Origin: Pseudomonas sivasensis
GTDB lineage: Bacteria > Pseudomonadota > Gammaproteobacteria > Pseudomonadales > Pseudomonadaceae
Direction: 5' to 3'
DNA: 64,000 nucleotides
Assembly: GCF_013778505.1 (NCBI RefSeq)
Contig: NZ_JAAOWU010000005.1
Location: 156,924-220,923 of the forward strand
This document shows, one piece after another, positions 49,528 to 58,428 of this stretch (the stretch's first letter is position 1; every line of letters starts with the position of its first letter). Under the pieces are notes generated by a model, which saw only the letters and a list, made by a program, of their open reading frames with translations, was not told the DNA's origin and ran no database searches. Position numbers and translations under genes: made by a program.

Positions 49528-51636
49528 TTAGCGCCAGCTCCACGACACGCCGGTGTAGATGCCACGACCATCCGCGGGTGTAGACCGAGCAACATCCAGG
49601 CCTTTGTCGTCATAGCCCGGCGTGACCGTGTTGGCGTAACGGCGGTTAGTGAGGTTGCGCAGGTCAACCCAAGCTTGCCAATCCTGCTTTGGCGCGTCGT
49701 AGCCGAACGTTGCGCCGACGATCGTATAGGCCGCGGCGTAGTAGGAGTTGGCGTAGTCCACCGCCACCTTTGATGAATGCTCGGTGTTGAGGCTGGTGTA
49801 GAAACCGGTCGGGTGGCTGTAGCGCAGTTGCGCCTGATAGTAGTGCTTGGGGATGCCCGGCAAGGTGTTGCCACCGAAGCGGTCGTCGTCACGGTAATGG
49901 AAGTCGCTGAAGGTGTAGGCCTGGCGCAGGTCAAGCTTGCCGCTGCGGCCGCCATCCCACACCGGGCTGAGCAGGCCCAGTTCCACACCTTGATGCACGG
50001 TGGGGCTGGCGTTGGATTCAACGACGACTGTTAATGCTTCAGTCTGGGTTTCCACAGCGAGCAGTTCGTGCCGCACTTCGGAGCGGTAAAGCGCCAGGTC
50101 CCACTGGCCGAGCCACGCTTCACCGCGACCGCCGACTTCCAGGGTGGTAGCGGTCTGGTTTTTCAGGCTGACGCCTTCGCGCGCCAGGCCAGTGGCCGGT
50201 CCGCTCTTCTCCGGGAAGTACTTGTTGGAACCCCAGATCATCGACCACGCGTGCGGCGGCTCGACCGAGCGGCTGAGGTTGCCGTACACCTGCAATTGCG
50301 GGTTGAAGTCGTAACGCAGCCCGATGCGAGGCGCGTAGTCCCAATCGTGCTGGCTGAGCGGCGCCTGGCCTTCGGGATAGCTGACCTGGGTTTCGCGGCG
50401 GGTGTAGATGGCGGCCAGGCCGGTGGTCAGCCACAGGTCTGGTATCAGTTCCAGGTCGTTGCCGATATGCAACACGGTGTCGGAACCGAGGTAGCTGTAG
50501 TCGCGGGTCTTGGTGCCGGGGGCGTAGCTGGCCGTGTTGCCAGCGGGAATGCGCACATACTCGGCACCGCCGTTATTGGGCATCGCCTGGGTGGTGCGCA
50601 GGCCTAGGGTGGTTTTGCTGTCGTGACCGAACACCGTGTCCTGGCGGATGTAATTGAGGGTGCTGCTGACGTCGGTGTAGGCGACTTTCAGACGGATAGT
50701 GCCCTCGCGCAGGTCCATCGGGTAATCGTGATACGCCAGGCCAACTTCAAGGCGGGAGTTGTCGTCCAGTTGCAGGGTGGTTTTGTTGGCGATCCAGGTT
50801 GAGCCGGGTTGCAGGCGCTTGGAGTCGCGAGCGGCGTTGAGGCTGTTGGCGGCGCGCGGGTCGTGACTGATCTGGTCGCGGGTGAGTTTGCCGGGGGTGT
50901 CGTTGGTGGTTTCGCGGTAACGGAAATAAAAGCGGGTTTCCAGATTCGGGTTAAAGCGATAGCCGAAGTTGGCGGCCACGCCCTTGCCCGTGGCCGCGCT
51001 TTGGCGCTGGTAGCCGTCGGATTCCGAGTCAGTCAGGCTGATGTAGTAGTCCGCATCCCCCAGCACCTGCCCCGAACTGATCTCGCGCTGGGCGTAGCCA
51101 CGACTGCCCGCCTCATAGCGCACCTGCAGCTTGGGTGCGTCGTAGCCGGTTCGGGTCACGTAGTTGACCGCGCCACCGAGCGCCAGGGCGCCCTGATCAA
51201 AACCGTTGGCGCCGCGTAACACCTCGACCCGGCTTTGCCATAACGGATCCTTGAGCTCGTACGGTGTGCCACCGGGACCGGTCAGCGGCAGACCATCGAA
51301 CATCTCGTAGAGCCCCGACGCATGGGAGCCAGGGCTGCGGTTGAGGCCCGAACCGCGAATGGACAGTTTCACCCCTTCGTTATTCGCCGCCTTGGCGTAC
51401 ACCCCCGGCTGATACTTGAACACATCTTCGTTGGTGCTCACCCGCCCCTGCTGCACGCTGCTCATGTCGATGTAATTGATGGCGCCGGGCACGCTCTTGA
51501 GCTGCGCCTGGGCGACTTCTCCAGCCGTGGCTTCAGCGGTGGTGACTTCGACCGGTGCCAGCTGCAAGTCTTCGGCATGCACCAGCGAGCTTAAGGTCAG
51601 GGCGGCAAACAGGAATGGAGGTTGGCGCAGCAGCAT
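49528..51636 (-). CDS. TonB-dependent receptor (FecA-like, without signalling domain)
   Basis: 702 residues. A signal peptide with cleavage after LVHA leads directly into the plug (VPGAINYIDMSSVQQGRVSTNEDV, GLPLTGPGG, VEVLRGANGF, GGAVNYVTR) and a beta barrel ending in the outer-membrane Trp-Arg (SWSWR). Plug and barrel resemble FecA/iron-citrate type receptors. The roughly 80-residue N-terminal STN signalling domain expected for a receptor that talks to FecR is absent. Located downstream of fecI-fecR on the same chromosome region but transcribed on the same strand ahead of them (receptor at 51636, sigma at 49411). Confidence 0.92.
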   Translation of the reverse strand: MLLRQPPFLFAALTLSSLVHAEDLQLAPVEVTTAEATAGEVAQAQLKSVPGAINYIDMSSVQQGRVSTNEDVFKYQPGVYAKAANNEGVKLSIRGSGLNRSPGSHASGLYEMFDGLPLTGPGGTPYELKDPLWQSRVEVLRGANGFDQGALALGGAVNYVTRTGYDAPKLQVRYEAGSRGYAQREISSGQVLGDADYYISLTDSESDGYQRQSAATGKGVAANFGYRFNPNLETRFYFRYRETTNDTPGKLTRDQISHDPRAANSLNAARDSKRLQPGSTWIANKTTLQLDDNSRLEVGLAYHDYPMDLREGTIRLKVAYTDVSSTLNYIRQDTVFGHDSKTTLGLRTTQAMPNNGGAEYVRIPAGNTASYAPGTKTRDYSYLGSDTVLHIGNDLELIPDLWLTTGLAAIYTRRETQVSYPEGQAPLSQHDWDYAPRIGLRYDFNPQLQVYGNLSRSVEPPHAWSMIWGSNKYFPEKSGPATGLAREGVSLKNQTATTLEVGGRGEAWLGQWDLALYRSEVRHELLAVETQTEALTVVVESNASPTVHQGVELGLLSPVWDGGRSGKLDLRQAYTFSDFHYRDDDRFGGNTLPGIPKHYYQAQLRYSHPTGFYTSLNTEHSSKVAVDYANSYYAAAYTIVGATFGYDAPKQDWQAWVDLRNLTNRRYANTVTPGYDDKGLDVARSTPADGRGIYTGVSWSWR

Positions 51637-51873
51637 GGGTGAGTCCTTGAAATGCGGGGGCGTGACGGCTGGGCCGTCACGCGAACAGTGATGGGAAGCC
51701 AGCGATGATCACCAAGTCACGCCTTTTTAATGGACCAGACCCTTCCCACAACACCTTCGGACCCGCTTTCTTTTTAAGTCCAAAAACGAATTAACACATG
51801 CAAACTCAGTATTTAAAGAAATAACCACTAACCATTATTGTGGAGCCACTGAGTCACCTACGAGATAACCCTG
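51637..51873. other. divergent intergenic region between receptor and small ORF
   Basis: Contains a GTGACGGCTGGGCCGTCAC hairpin (about 51661-51681) close to the receptor start and an AT-rich stretch (51780-51840) fit for promoters. I see no clear Fur box. Confidence 0.4.
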
Positions 51874-52032
51874 ATGCCAACATCCGCGAACGTCATTGAC
51901 TTTACCCTTCACCGCAAACGCCGCCAGGCCCGCGCAGCGGCTGAGTTGATGTGGACGATGTACGCGGCACGCGCAGGGTTGGCGGTGTTTACCAACCACG
52001 CTGCGACGCCCAGCGATACCCGCCGGGCGTAG
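51874..52032 (+). CDS. small hypothetical protein coupled to the XRE-cupin gene
   Basis: 52 residues: starts MPTSANVIDFTLHRKRRQ and continues with an Ala-rich helical part containing AAELMWTMYAARAGLAVF. Its TAG stop is 4 bases before the XRE-cupin ATG, suggesting co-translation. Good G/C third-position codon use supports coding. Function unknown. Confidence 0.55.
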   Translation: MPTSANVIDFTLHRKRRQARAAAELMWTMYAARAGLAVFTNHAATPSDTRRA

Positions 52033-52036
52033 GCCG

Positions 52037-52663
52037 ATGAATTTCCTGCATGTGCTTCCCGAACCTCCCGCCCCCCTACCCAAACCTACTACGGACGACG
52101 ATGTAATCAGCCTGTGCGTCGCACATAACCTGCAACGCCTGCGCAGCAAGCGCCATTTGTCACTGGACGGACTGGCCCGTGCCTGTGGCGTGAGCCGGGC
52201 GATGCTGGCGCAGATCGAATCCGGGCGCAGCGTGCCGTCGATCAAGGTGCTGTGCAAGATTGCCAAAGGATTGAAAGTGTCGGTGGCGGCGTTCCTGGAA
52301 GACCGCGCATTCGAAGGGGTCGAGGTGTTGCCGGCGCAACAGAGCAAACGCCTGGTGAGTGCCGATGGGGCGTTTATCAGTCGAGCGTTGTTTCCCTACG
52401 ATACGGCGCGCCAGTCGGAGTTCTACGAGATCCGCCTGCGCGCTCTGGGTGAGGAAGTGTCCGCAGGCCATGGCCCAGGCATCCAGGAAAACCTGGTGGT
52501 CGCCCAGGGCGTATTGGAAGTCAGCGTCAATGAAGAGCGCTACTTGCTGTCTACCGGCGATTCGATCCTGTTCTACGCCGACCAGCCCCACCGCTACCGC
52601 AACCCGGCGGACAGCGAGGCGGTGGCGTTCCTGGTGATCACCTACCCAGAACGGTTGGACTGA
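52037..52663 (+). CDS. XRE-family regulator with C-terminal cupin domain
   Basis: 208 residues. An HTH_3 domain (about 25-85: LSLDGLARACGVSRAMLAQIESGRSVPSIKV) and a C-terminal cupin sensor (about 125-200, with GDSILFYADQPHRYRN). Such proteins usually repress adjacent amino-acid or polyamine genes and sense small ligands. A bidirectional terminator follows. Confidence 0.92.
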   Translation: MNFLHVLPEPPAPLPKPTTDDDVISLCVAHNLQRLRSKRHLSLDGLARACGVSRAMLAQIESGRSVPSIKVLCKIAKGLKVSVAAFLEDRAFEGVEVLPAQQSKRLVSADGAFISRALFPYDTARQSEFYEIRLRALGEEVSAGHGPGIQENLVVAQGVLEVSVNEERYLLSTGDSILFYADQPHRYRNPADSEAVAFLVITYPERLD

Positions 52664-52669
52664 ATGCAA

Positions 52670-52697
52670 AACGCCCCGACTATTCGGGGCGTTTTTG
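52670..52697. terminator. bidirectional Rho-independent terminator
   Basis: AACGCCCCGA-CTAT-TCGGGGCGTT with T-run on the plus side and A-run (T on the minus strand) on the other. It serves the convergent XRE-cupin and Met-rich genes. Confidence 0.92.
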
Positions 52698-52712
52698 GTT
52701 GCGCGGGACCTG

Positions 52713-53216
52713 TCAGCAGGTGCAGCACATCATTGGCATGCCGTTGCAGCTCATCATCATCGGCATGGCGCAATCGCTCATCAACTTGTTCATGAGCATG
52801 CAGCAGTTGTCCATCATGGCCATGCTCATGCCCGGCATCGGCATCATTTTGCACAGCATGCCATCGGCCTGCATCGTGCATTCCATCACGCACTTCATCA
52901 TCGGCATCGACATGCCCATCGGCATCATCATCGGCATATTCATGCTCGCCATCATGGCCATGGCGTCGGCCGACAGGCACATCATCGACATATTGGCGCA
53001 CTGCATCATCATCGGCATGCCGCAGTTCATCATCATCGCCATCATCTCGGCGTTGGTCTTGAACTGAGCCATGTCCATGCCGGCGGCAGGCTTCATGGTG
53101 CACATCATCGCGTCACCGGCCATTTCGCACTTCATGGTCGCCATCATCATCGGCATGCCCATCATCGGCATCATTGGCATGGCGGTGTTCATCGGCATCT
53201 GCATTGCGTTCATCAT
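52713..53216 (-). CDS. Met/Cys-hyper-rich duplicated protein, possible soft-metal binder
   Basis: 167 residues, of which 66 are Met (40%) and 15 Cys; no His, Arg, Ile, Trp or Tyr and one Phe. Two repeats align: A (28-80) and B (107-164), each with MKC-x-M near the start, a P-x2-GM-x-MA segment and a closing C-x-MPMMM-x-C-x2-M-x-MMC. The linker (81-106) is Met-rich and Cys-free. There is no signal peptide. Non-Met codons are G/C-ending (AAC, GCC, TGC, CTG, AAG), so this strand is coding. An ACGGAG ribosome site lies 9 bases before ATG 53216. Thioether/thiolate density suggests Cu(I) or Ag(I) binding, by inference only; oxidant scavenging is an alternative. Confidence 0.85.
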   Translation of the reverse strand: MMNAMQMPMNTAMPMMPMMGMPMMMATMKCEMAGDAMMCTMKPAAGMDMAQFKTNAEMMAMMMNCGMPMMMQCANMSMMCLSADAMAMMASMNMPMMMPMGMSMPMMKCVMECTMQADGMLCKMMPMPGMSMAMMDNCCMLMNKLMSDCAMPMMMSCNGMPMMCCTC

Positions 53217-53262
53217 GTTCGAAACTCCGTAATCGACAGGAAATGGCTAAGTTCTGGCGCCG

Positions 53263-53290
53263 ATTCTAGTGATGCCGGAGCGCTGCACAA
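53263..53290 (-). promoter_or_regulatory. candidate sigma-70 promoter of the Met-rich gene
   Basis: Minus strand TTGTGC (53290-53285), 16-bp spacer, TAGAAT (53268-53263), about 46 bases upstream of the ATG. The spacing is not the 19-20 bp of MerR/CueR-type promoters, and I found no CueR-like box. Confidence 0.5.
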
Positions 53291-53498
53291 GACGACGGCA
53301 GAGCAGCGGGAATGGGTGTTGCGCAGCCCGTTTAGTCAACCGCAACAGCGAAACGTAATGTGATGACCGGGATTGCGCTGTGATGACAACGGTTTGGTAA
53401 ATCAAAACAGCGTAATCGATGTGATGGATATTCGAACCAGGAATACCCACCAACCTTAAGGAAATAAACGATCTAACGCTGGCTCAGAAACACCAGCC

Positions 53499-54004
53499 TC
53501 AGGTCCGGCTGTACTGCAATTCCAGCGTGGTGCTGATCAGGCGAGTGAAGATGGTGAGTATCTCGACCATTTGCGGGTTTTCCAGTTTTTTGGGGAGTAC
53601 GTCCAAAGCGCATAGGGTGCCGAAGACGCTGCCATCGGAGAAGACAATCGGCAGTGAGATATAGCTTTCGAAGCCATGCTCCCTGGGCAATGGGTTTTGC
53701 CAGAAAACCGGATCCTTGCTGGCGTGTTCGATGATGATGGGGGTGGGATTAGCACGCAGACCGTTGCACAGCGTGGCTTCAAGCTGCAATTCATAGCCGA
53801 CCTCCACGCCGAATGCAGCTCGTCGTACACCGCACATGCCACCCAATGGGTATCGGTCATTTTCGAGATCGCCGAGAAGCGCATATCCGTCAGGCGTGTA
53901 GCCAGCCGCAGAATATTGGACGCCGTTTCTATCTCGGCGATGACCGCCAGTTCTTCAGAGGTTAAAGGTTTGATAGCGCTCTCCTGATTCTCAAATAAAA
54001 CCAA
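53499..54004 (-). pseudogene. GAF-domain protein gene with a frameshift
   Basis: The first part (54004 to about 53820) reads LTSEELAVIAEIETASNILRLA ... THWVACAVYDEL; the rest (about 53820 to 53499) continues in another frame as AFGVEVGYELQLEATLCNG ... GFESYISLPIVFSDGSVFG. Joined, they give one ordinary GAF protein of about 165 residues. A single missing base near 53818-53822 explains it. The start is probably the TTG at 54004, 17 bases after the chemoreceptor stop. Either a pseudogene or a sequencing error. Confidence 0.8.
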
Positions 54005-54021
54005 GCAGCCCTATACCTGGG

Positions 54022-55335
54022 CTATTGCAGCTCATTCGCGAAACGCCCCACCGCGTTCACCACCTGCTTGGCGCCACCCTGGATCTCGGTGATGACGGCG
54101 CCAGCCTGGTTGGCCAGTGTCAGGCCTTGCTCAGCCTGCTCGCGACTGCTGAACATTTCTGTGATGGCTTCGTCGGCGAGGCGCTGGTTCTGCTGGACCA
54201 CGCTGACGATCTCTTCGGTCGCTGTGCTGGTACGGCTGGCCAATTGCCTTACCTCATCAGCTACGACCGCAAATCCACGGCCCTGTTCACCCGCCCGGGC
54301 GGCCTCAATTGCGGCATTGAGCGCGAGCAGATTGGTTTGCGCGGCGATGCCCCCGATGGTCTGCACAATCGCGCTGATCAGCAACGATTGTTTGCCCAAC
54401 GCCTCAATGCTCCCGGTGGCGGATTGCATTTGCAGAGCAATGTTTTGCATAGTCTGTACAGTGTTCTGCACAACCGCGGCGCCACGTTCGGCCGTGACAT
54501 CGGTTTGCAGCGACACCTCGTAGGCCACGCCGGCGGCGGCCTTGACCTCGGACTCGCGCAGGACCTGGTCGGTGACCACGCTGGCAAACTTGACCACTTT
54601 GCACAGCTTGCCTTCCGCATCGTGCACCGGGTTGTAGGTAGCTTCGAGCCACACCTCGTTGCCACGGCTGTCCACGCGTTTGAAGCGGCTGGCGACAAAT
54701 TCGCCGCGATTGAGGGTTTGCCAGAACGCGGCGTAACCGCTCGAAGCGGCCTCCTGCGTGGTGCAGAACATACTGTGTTTTTTGCCGACGATCTGATCGA
54801 GCGTGTAGCCCATGGCGTCGAGGAACTGGGTATTGGCGGTGACCACCGTTCCGTCCAGTCGGAACTGGATGACGGCCGTCGAACGTATCAACGCGTTGAT
54901 AAACGCTTCGTTTTCTTTGGCTTGCTCAATGGCGCGACTGACTTCGGTGCCGTAGCCCTGGATCTGCGACAGCCGGCCGTCACGCCCTCTGATCGGGCAC
55001 CATGTCAGGTTGATCCACGCCAGGCTGGCATCACTGCGCAGGAAGCGGTAATCGTCACTCACCGGCTCTGAACGGGCGATTGCTGCGTTGAAGTCACGAA
55101 AACAGGGTAAATCCATGACGTAAGGCGGAACAATTTCACTCAGGAGTCGACCCTGCAACTGTTCGCGGGAGTAGCCCAAAGCCCGGGCAAAATCCTCGTT
55201 GACGGCCGTAAGCCGCAAGTCAGCATCCAGGCATATGGAGAGCATGCCACGGTCATACTGCGCAACAAGCTGTCGTAACTGGAAAAGCTCGTCGTCCCGG
55301 TCCTGCAGATCCTTCTTCAAACGGCGATTAAACAT
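54022..55335 (-). CDS. soluble PAS-PAS methyl-accepting chemotaxis protein
   Basis: 437 residues, no membrane segment. Two PAS domains (about 25-140 and 150-265; [18 protein letters not shown] and [18 protein letters not shown]) are followed by a shortened MA signalling domain with the hairpin tip [20 protein letters not shown] and [15 protein letters not shown]. Aer-like cytoplasmic sensing, probably of redox or a small ligand. The frameshifted GAF gene follows 17 bases downstream. Confidence 0.93.
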   Translation of the reverse strand: MFNRRLKKDLQDRDDELFQLRQLVAQYDRGMLSICLDADLRLTAVNEDFARALGYSREQLQGRLLSEIVPPYVMDLPCFRDFNAAIARSEPVSDDYRFLRSDASLAWINLTWCPIRGRDGRLSQIQGYGTEVSRAIEQAKENEAFINALIRSTAVIQFRLDGTVVTANTQFLDAMGYTLDQIVGKKHSMFCTTQEAASSGYAAFWQTLNRGEFVASRFKRVDSRGNEVWLEATYNPVHDAEGKLCKVVKFASVVTDQVLRESEVKAAAGVAYEVSLQTDVTAERGAAVVQNTVQTMQNIALQMQSATGSIEALGKQSLLISAIVQTIGGIAAQTNLLALNAAIEAARAGEQGRGFAVVADEVRQLASRTSTATEEIVSVVQQNQRLADEAITEMFSSREQAEQGLTLANQAGAVITEIQGGAKQVVNAVGRFANELQ

Positions 55336-55445
55336 GGCGGCGTCCCTGGGGTAGTCATCACTGCATCGGCCATGCGGCCTACGGCTTAAGCATAGGCCGA
55401 CGAATAGTCACTTGCCCCTCAGTTGTACCGCTCAACGAAGATGGA

Positions 55446-55715
55446 TTAATCGCCGGGCTTATCCAGTGCCTGCATCAGATCGTCTGCCTCGGATCCCACC
55501 GCAAACCTGAACCCGTACATCTCATCAGCCGCCAGTATTTCCCGAAGGGCCTCGATCAACTGCGCTTCGGTGGGTGAGTCACGCAGCAGTTTGTGCGCAG
55601 GCAATAACAACTCGGCGGGAACTCCCTCGATACTCGCGGCGTTGATCACCGCAAAGAGGATAAAGCGCAGGCGTATCTCGCGGTCCGTCGGCCACACCGT
55701 TTTTCGCTTCCCCAA
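55446..55715 (-). CDS. small hypothetical protein
   Basis: 89 residues if started at TTG 55715; a GTG at 55697 is an alternative. Helical and acidic, with RDSPTEAQLIEALREILAADE. No family recognised. Codon use is normal for the chromosome. It stands alone between the chemoreceptor and the lipoprotein gene. Confidence 0.5.
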   Translation of the reverse strand: MGKRKTVWPTDREIRLRFILFAVINAASIEGVPAELLLPAHKLLRDSPTEAQLIEALREILAADEMYGFRFAVGSEADDLMQALDKPGD

Positions 55716-55887
55716 GGTAGGGCCTCACTTTTTCGGAAAAGTCCGAGGCTATTGCCGACGTCGGGGTGTTTCAAGCACGGGGGTGCAAGATAGGCTGTTT
55801 CCTACAACCAAAAGAGAAAGACCTTACCTGCACGAGGATTAGGGTAGTGCATATCGGGCTGACGCTACCGCGTTGCCTGCCGGCAGC

Positions 55888-56637
55888 TCACTGTACTGGC
55901 AGGAAATTCATCAGCAATAAGCTTTGCGCATAGTTGAGACCTATACGCCGGTATCGTTCATCAAGCATCTGTGTCAGCAGATCGAGGCGCGCCACGATCT
56001 TGCCAAATTCCACCGCAAAACTAAGGTTGCTGCCCTCCTCCGATATCTCATTGGAAAACAACAGCAACACGCCATTCGCATCCTGGCGCTTGCTGAGCAG
56101 CCATGTGGCCTTCTCGATATTGCGCGCGGCATTGCTGACAAACTGTGGATTGATCGAGTCGGTTATGTAGAACTCGGTGCGCCCACCATGGGCTGTCACC
56201 AGCATGCTGCCGATCGCATAGATAAACGCACCGACTCGATCGCCCTGAAACTCTGGGCTCAAGGAGTAGCTCAAGGCGACCAGATCGCGACGCTCGCCCA
56301 GGGCGGGCAGCGGTCGTCGCTGCTCAATCGCCTGGCGAATCTCTCGCTCGGCACTCACCGCATCCGGGTAACCCGACTGTCGCCACTGGCTGGGATTGCG
56401 CAGATAGAGCTTGCTCATCAGTAAATACAAACTTTGCAGGTTGTCACGCATGCCCAGGGTCGCCATACGATCGACACTGGTTTGAAAGAACTCATCGGGC
56501 TTTCCATTGCTGAACTGCTTGGCAATGTCCTGCCCCTGTTGCTGGGTGCAACCGGTGGCGCCGAGTACAAACATCGCAACCAACAGCAGTGGCCGGCGTA
56601 GGCGACGAATGATTGAAAGAGGAAACGTACGATCCAT
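55888..56637 (-). CDS. lipoprotein of unknown function
   Basis: 249 residues. Signal sequence with basic start (RRLRRPLLLVAMFVLG) and lipobox ATGC at Cys30. The mature part is helical, with EREIRQAIEQRRPLPALGERRD and RIGLNYAQSLLLMNF. I do not recognise a named family. ATG 56637 gives a normal lipoprotein signal; upstream in-frame ATG at 56691 does not. Confidence 0.78.
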   Translation of the reverse strand: MDRTFPLSIIRRLRRPLLLVAMFVLGATGCTQQQGQDIAKQFSNGKPDEFFQTSVDRMATLGMRDNLQSLYLLMSKLYLRNPSQWRQSGYPDAVSAEREIRQAIEQRRPLPALGERRDLVALSYSLSPEFQGDRVGAFIYAIGSMLVTAHGGRTEFYITDSINPQFVSNAARNIEKATWLLSKRQDANGVLLLFSNEISEEGSNLSFAVEFGKIVARLDLLTQMLDERYRRIGLNYAQSLLLMNFLPVQ

Positions 56638-56766
56638 CGAAACCCGATCTTGTTCTACTGCCCTCGCGGGGAATCGGCGGGGCTGGGACAAGGATAGAGC
56701 CGAGAAATCAAAAAAAGTGCGACCGATATCGGCAGATTGTGTTCGAAGTGTGTGCCAGAGCGCTTC

Positions 56767-56782
56767 GTGACGAATTCGTCAC
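56767..56782. promoter_or_regulatory. perfect 16-bp palindrome near a possible promoter
   Basis: GTGACGAATTCGTCAC, self-complementary throughout, with TATACT seven bases downstream at 56789-56794. The palindrome would overlap the -35 region. What it would control is unclear, since no gene follows within 500 bases. Confidence 0.4.
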
Positions 56783-57076
56783 AGGGTCTATACTTCTGGA
56801 AGCAGTTGAATGTGTTGTTGGCGAGCCAGGGTTGCATTTCCATTTTCGAGCGTTCTGGCGCATATATGTACATTGCCTACGGCACTACCACCAGCAACTG
56901 CCTACGAGGTGACGGCGATGAAGCATCCAATTCGAGCACAGATGTTTGCCCAGATGATTTGCCTGCTTTCGGTGGCTCAGCTTTTCTGCTGATTGAGATG
57001 AGAAACTGCCTTTAACAGTGGCTGCGGGTGTGGCAGTGAGAGGTATTGCCCATCTGACTCCAAAATCCCAAAACCA

Positions 57077-57134
57077 AAAAAGCCCCGCATTGCGGGGCTT
57101 TCGTATGAATCTTGGTGGGAAACCAGGGATTCGA
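57077..57134 (-). repeat. direct repeat copy 1: tRNA-Ser 3' tail plus terminator
   Basis: The hairpin AAAAGCCCCGCATTGCGGGGCTTT, then TCTTGGTGGGAAACCAGG and ATTCGA. It corresponds to the last ~28 bases of tRNA-Ser on the minus strand (with one change in the acceptor) and its terminator; it breaks in the T arm. Direct repeat of 58370-58428. Confidence 0.8.
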
Positions 57135-57345
57135 GCGCTTCTTGGACACCACATAGCATCTCTAGGCCAAGAAGTGCCCATGCTGGATCTACTTGTGCTT
57201 GCCAGCGCATTCGGCAACCGCGAAGAAAATATACTTCATCGGCGCTCAACCATTCGAGTCCCGTGAGGCACGTACTTCAACAGAGACGGAAGTCTTTTTC
57301 AGCGCTTCCTCTACTGGCAAAAGACCGCCCCCTAACGTGGAGTCA

Positions 57346-57846
57346 TTATTTGGCTTGGCGAAGCACAAGCTCCGACAGACGGGTTTTAACTCGGAAGCAG
57401 AACTCGCGAATTTGAAATTGATAAGCGGGCATAACCATGTAGTTTAAATCGGGGCCTAACGAGTCTTTAATTTCCATGTATTTAGCAGTTTTGGCAGCAA
57501 TGGCTTGGTATTCCGCTTCATATTTGGCGTAAGACGCTTTGTTATAAACCTTTAAAACATCCAGCTCTTTACGGCATTGCTCAGCGCGATTTTGATTTAG
57601 GTCTGTTTCTGATTCTGACTGAGCGGCTTCAGCAGAGGCATGGACTGGGGATTCAGCACTGGCGTTCGCAGCAGGTGCAGCTTCATAACGCACAGTCCAA
57701 TTTTCTGGTGTCGAATGGGCGACTTCAGGTGGTGCTTCATGGACCACGGCAGGGGGTGGAGTCACGTTAGGTTTTTCTGGAGTTTTCGTAGCGCATCCCG
57801 AGAGGGCAAGTCCTACCACTACAACGATGCCACACATTTTATCCAT
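57346..57846 (-). CDS. lipoprotein of unknown function
   Basis: 166 residues. Short signal with lipobox LSGC (Cys18), then a Pro/Ala/Glu-rich linker (about 20-85), then a helical C-terminal part with YAKYEAEYQAIAAKTAKYMEI. Cys also at the QC in RAEQCRKELD and in EFCFRV. No family recognised. Codon use is less GC-biased than the main chromosome. It lies between the two att-like repeats, so it is probably cargo of a former insertion. Confidence 0.7.
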   Translation of the reverse strand: MDKMCGIVVVVGLALSGCATKTPEKPNVTPPPAVVHEAPPEVAHSTPENWTVRYEAAPAANASAESPVHASAEAAQSESETDLNQNRAEQCRKELDVLKVYNKASYAKYEAEYQAIAAKTAKYMEIKDSLGPDLNYMVMPAYQFQIREFCFRVKTRLSELVLRQAK

Positions 57847-58369
57847 CGGTTTCACCAAGAAGTAATTACGGTTGGCTGAGTCGTTAGGTTCTGGGTAAAA
57901 GTCATAACTCATTCAGTGATCGAGTGTAAATTTTCTACCAGACTCAAGGCGCTCAGCCTCTCTTCCTTGAGTGCACAGATGAGCGATAATAGTAAAAAAA
58001 CAAAAAGATGACGAGTAAAAGCTCTTCAGAAAAGCCACAAAATTATTGGGACAATTTATGGGACCAAACTAAGCATGCCCCCTGATTGGGGATGCTGAGC
58101 GGGAGAATCCGGACCGACGCATCAGGAAGGCAAAGGAGGTACAACGCGGCTACTAAGCCACTGTGGTGGTTTCAACTTCGTGATAGAAGGCCCAAGACAG
58201 CACCGAAAGTTATCGACATTCGCGGCCCGAGTCAGCCACTGGTGCACGGTGAGCAGGCGGTTACCAAACGGGTTACAGAAGGAGATATACAACCGTCAAA
58301 TCCTTCGAATAGGCAAATTTAGGCATGCCTATGACGAACCGTCTTCCGCAACCAGAACTCCAGAAACAC

Positions 58370-58428
58370 GAAAGCCCCGCATTTGCGGGGCTTTCGTTTG
58401 AATCTTGGCGGGAAACCAGGGATTCGAA
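58370..58428 (-). repeat. direct repeat copy 2: tRNA-Ser 3' tail plus terminator
   Basis: GAAAGCCCCGCATTTGCGGGGCTTTCG hairpin followed by TCTTGGCGGGAAACCAGG and ATTCGA; matches copy 1 with a few changes over about 58 bases, in the same orientation, 1.29 kb apart. Confidence 0.85.

Larger units (their letters stand above)
56638..57345. other. gene-poor, lower-GC stretch, 708 bp
   Basis: Contains the palindrome at 56767-56782, a TATACT at 56789 that could be its -10, a 24-codon frame (56919-56993) too short to support, and the first tRNA-end/terminator copy at 57077-57134. No gene is supported. Confidence 0.6.

Noticed and set aside
52695..53363. His-rich 222-codon frame on the plus strand
   Set aside because: It is the exact in-phase complement of the Met-rich gene (ATG read backwards is CAT). 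All His codons are CAT, against Pseudomonas preference, and it crosses the terminator.
56919..56993. 24-codon frame MKHPIRAQMFAQMICLLSVA...
   Set aside because: Looks like a cut-off signal peptide; too short and without a clear ribosome site to call a gene.
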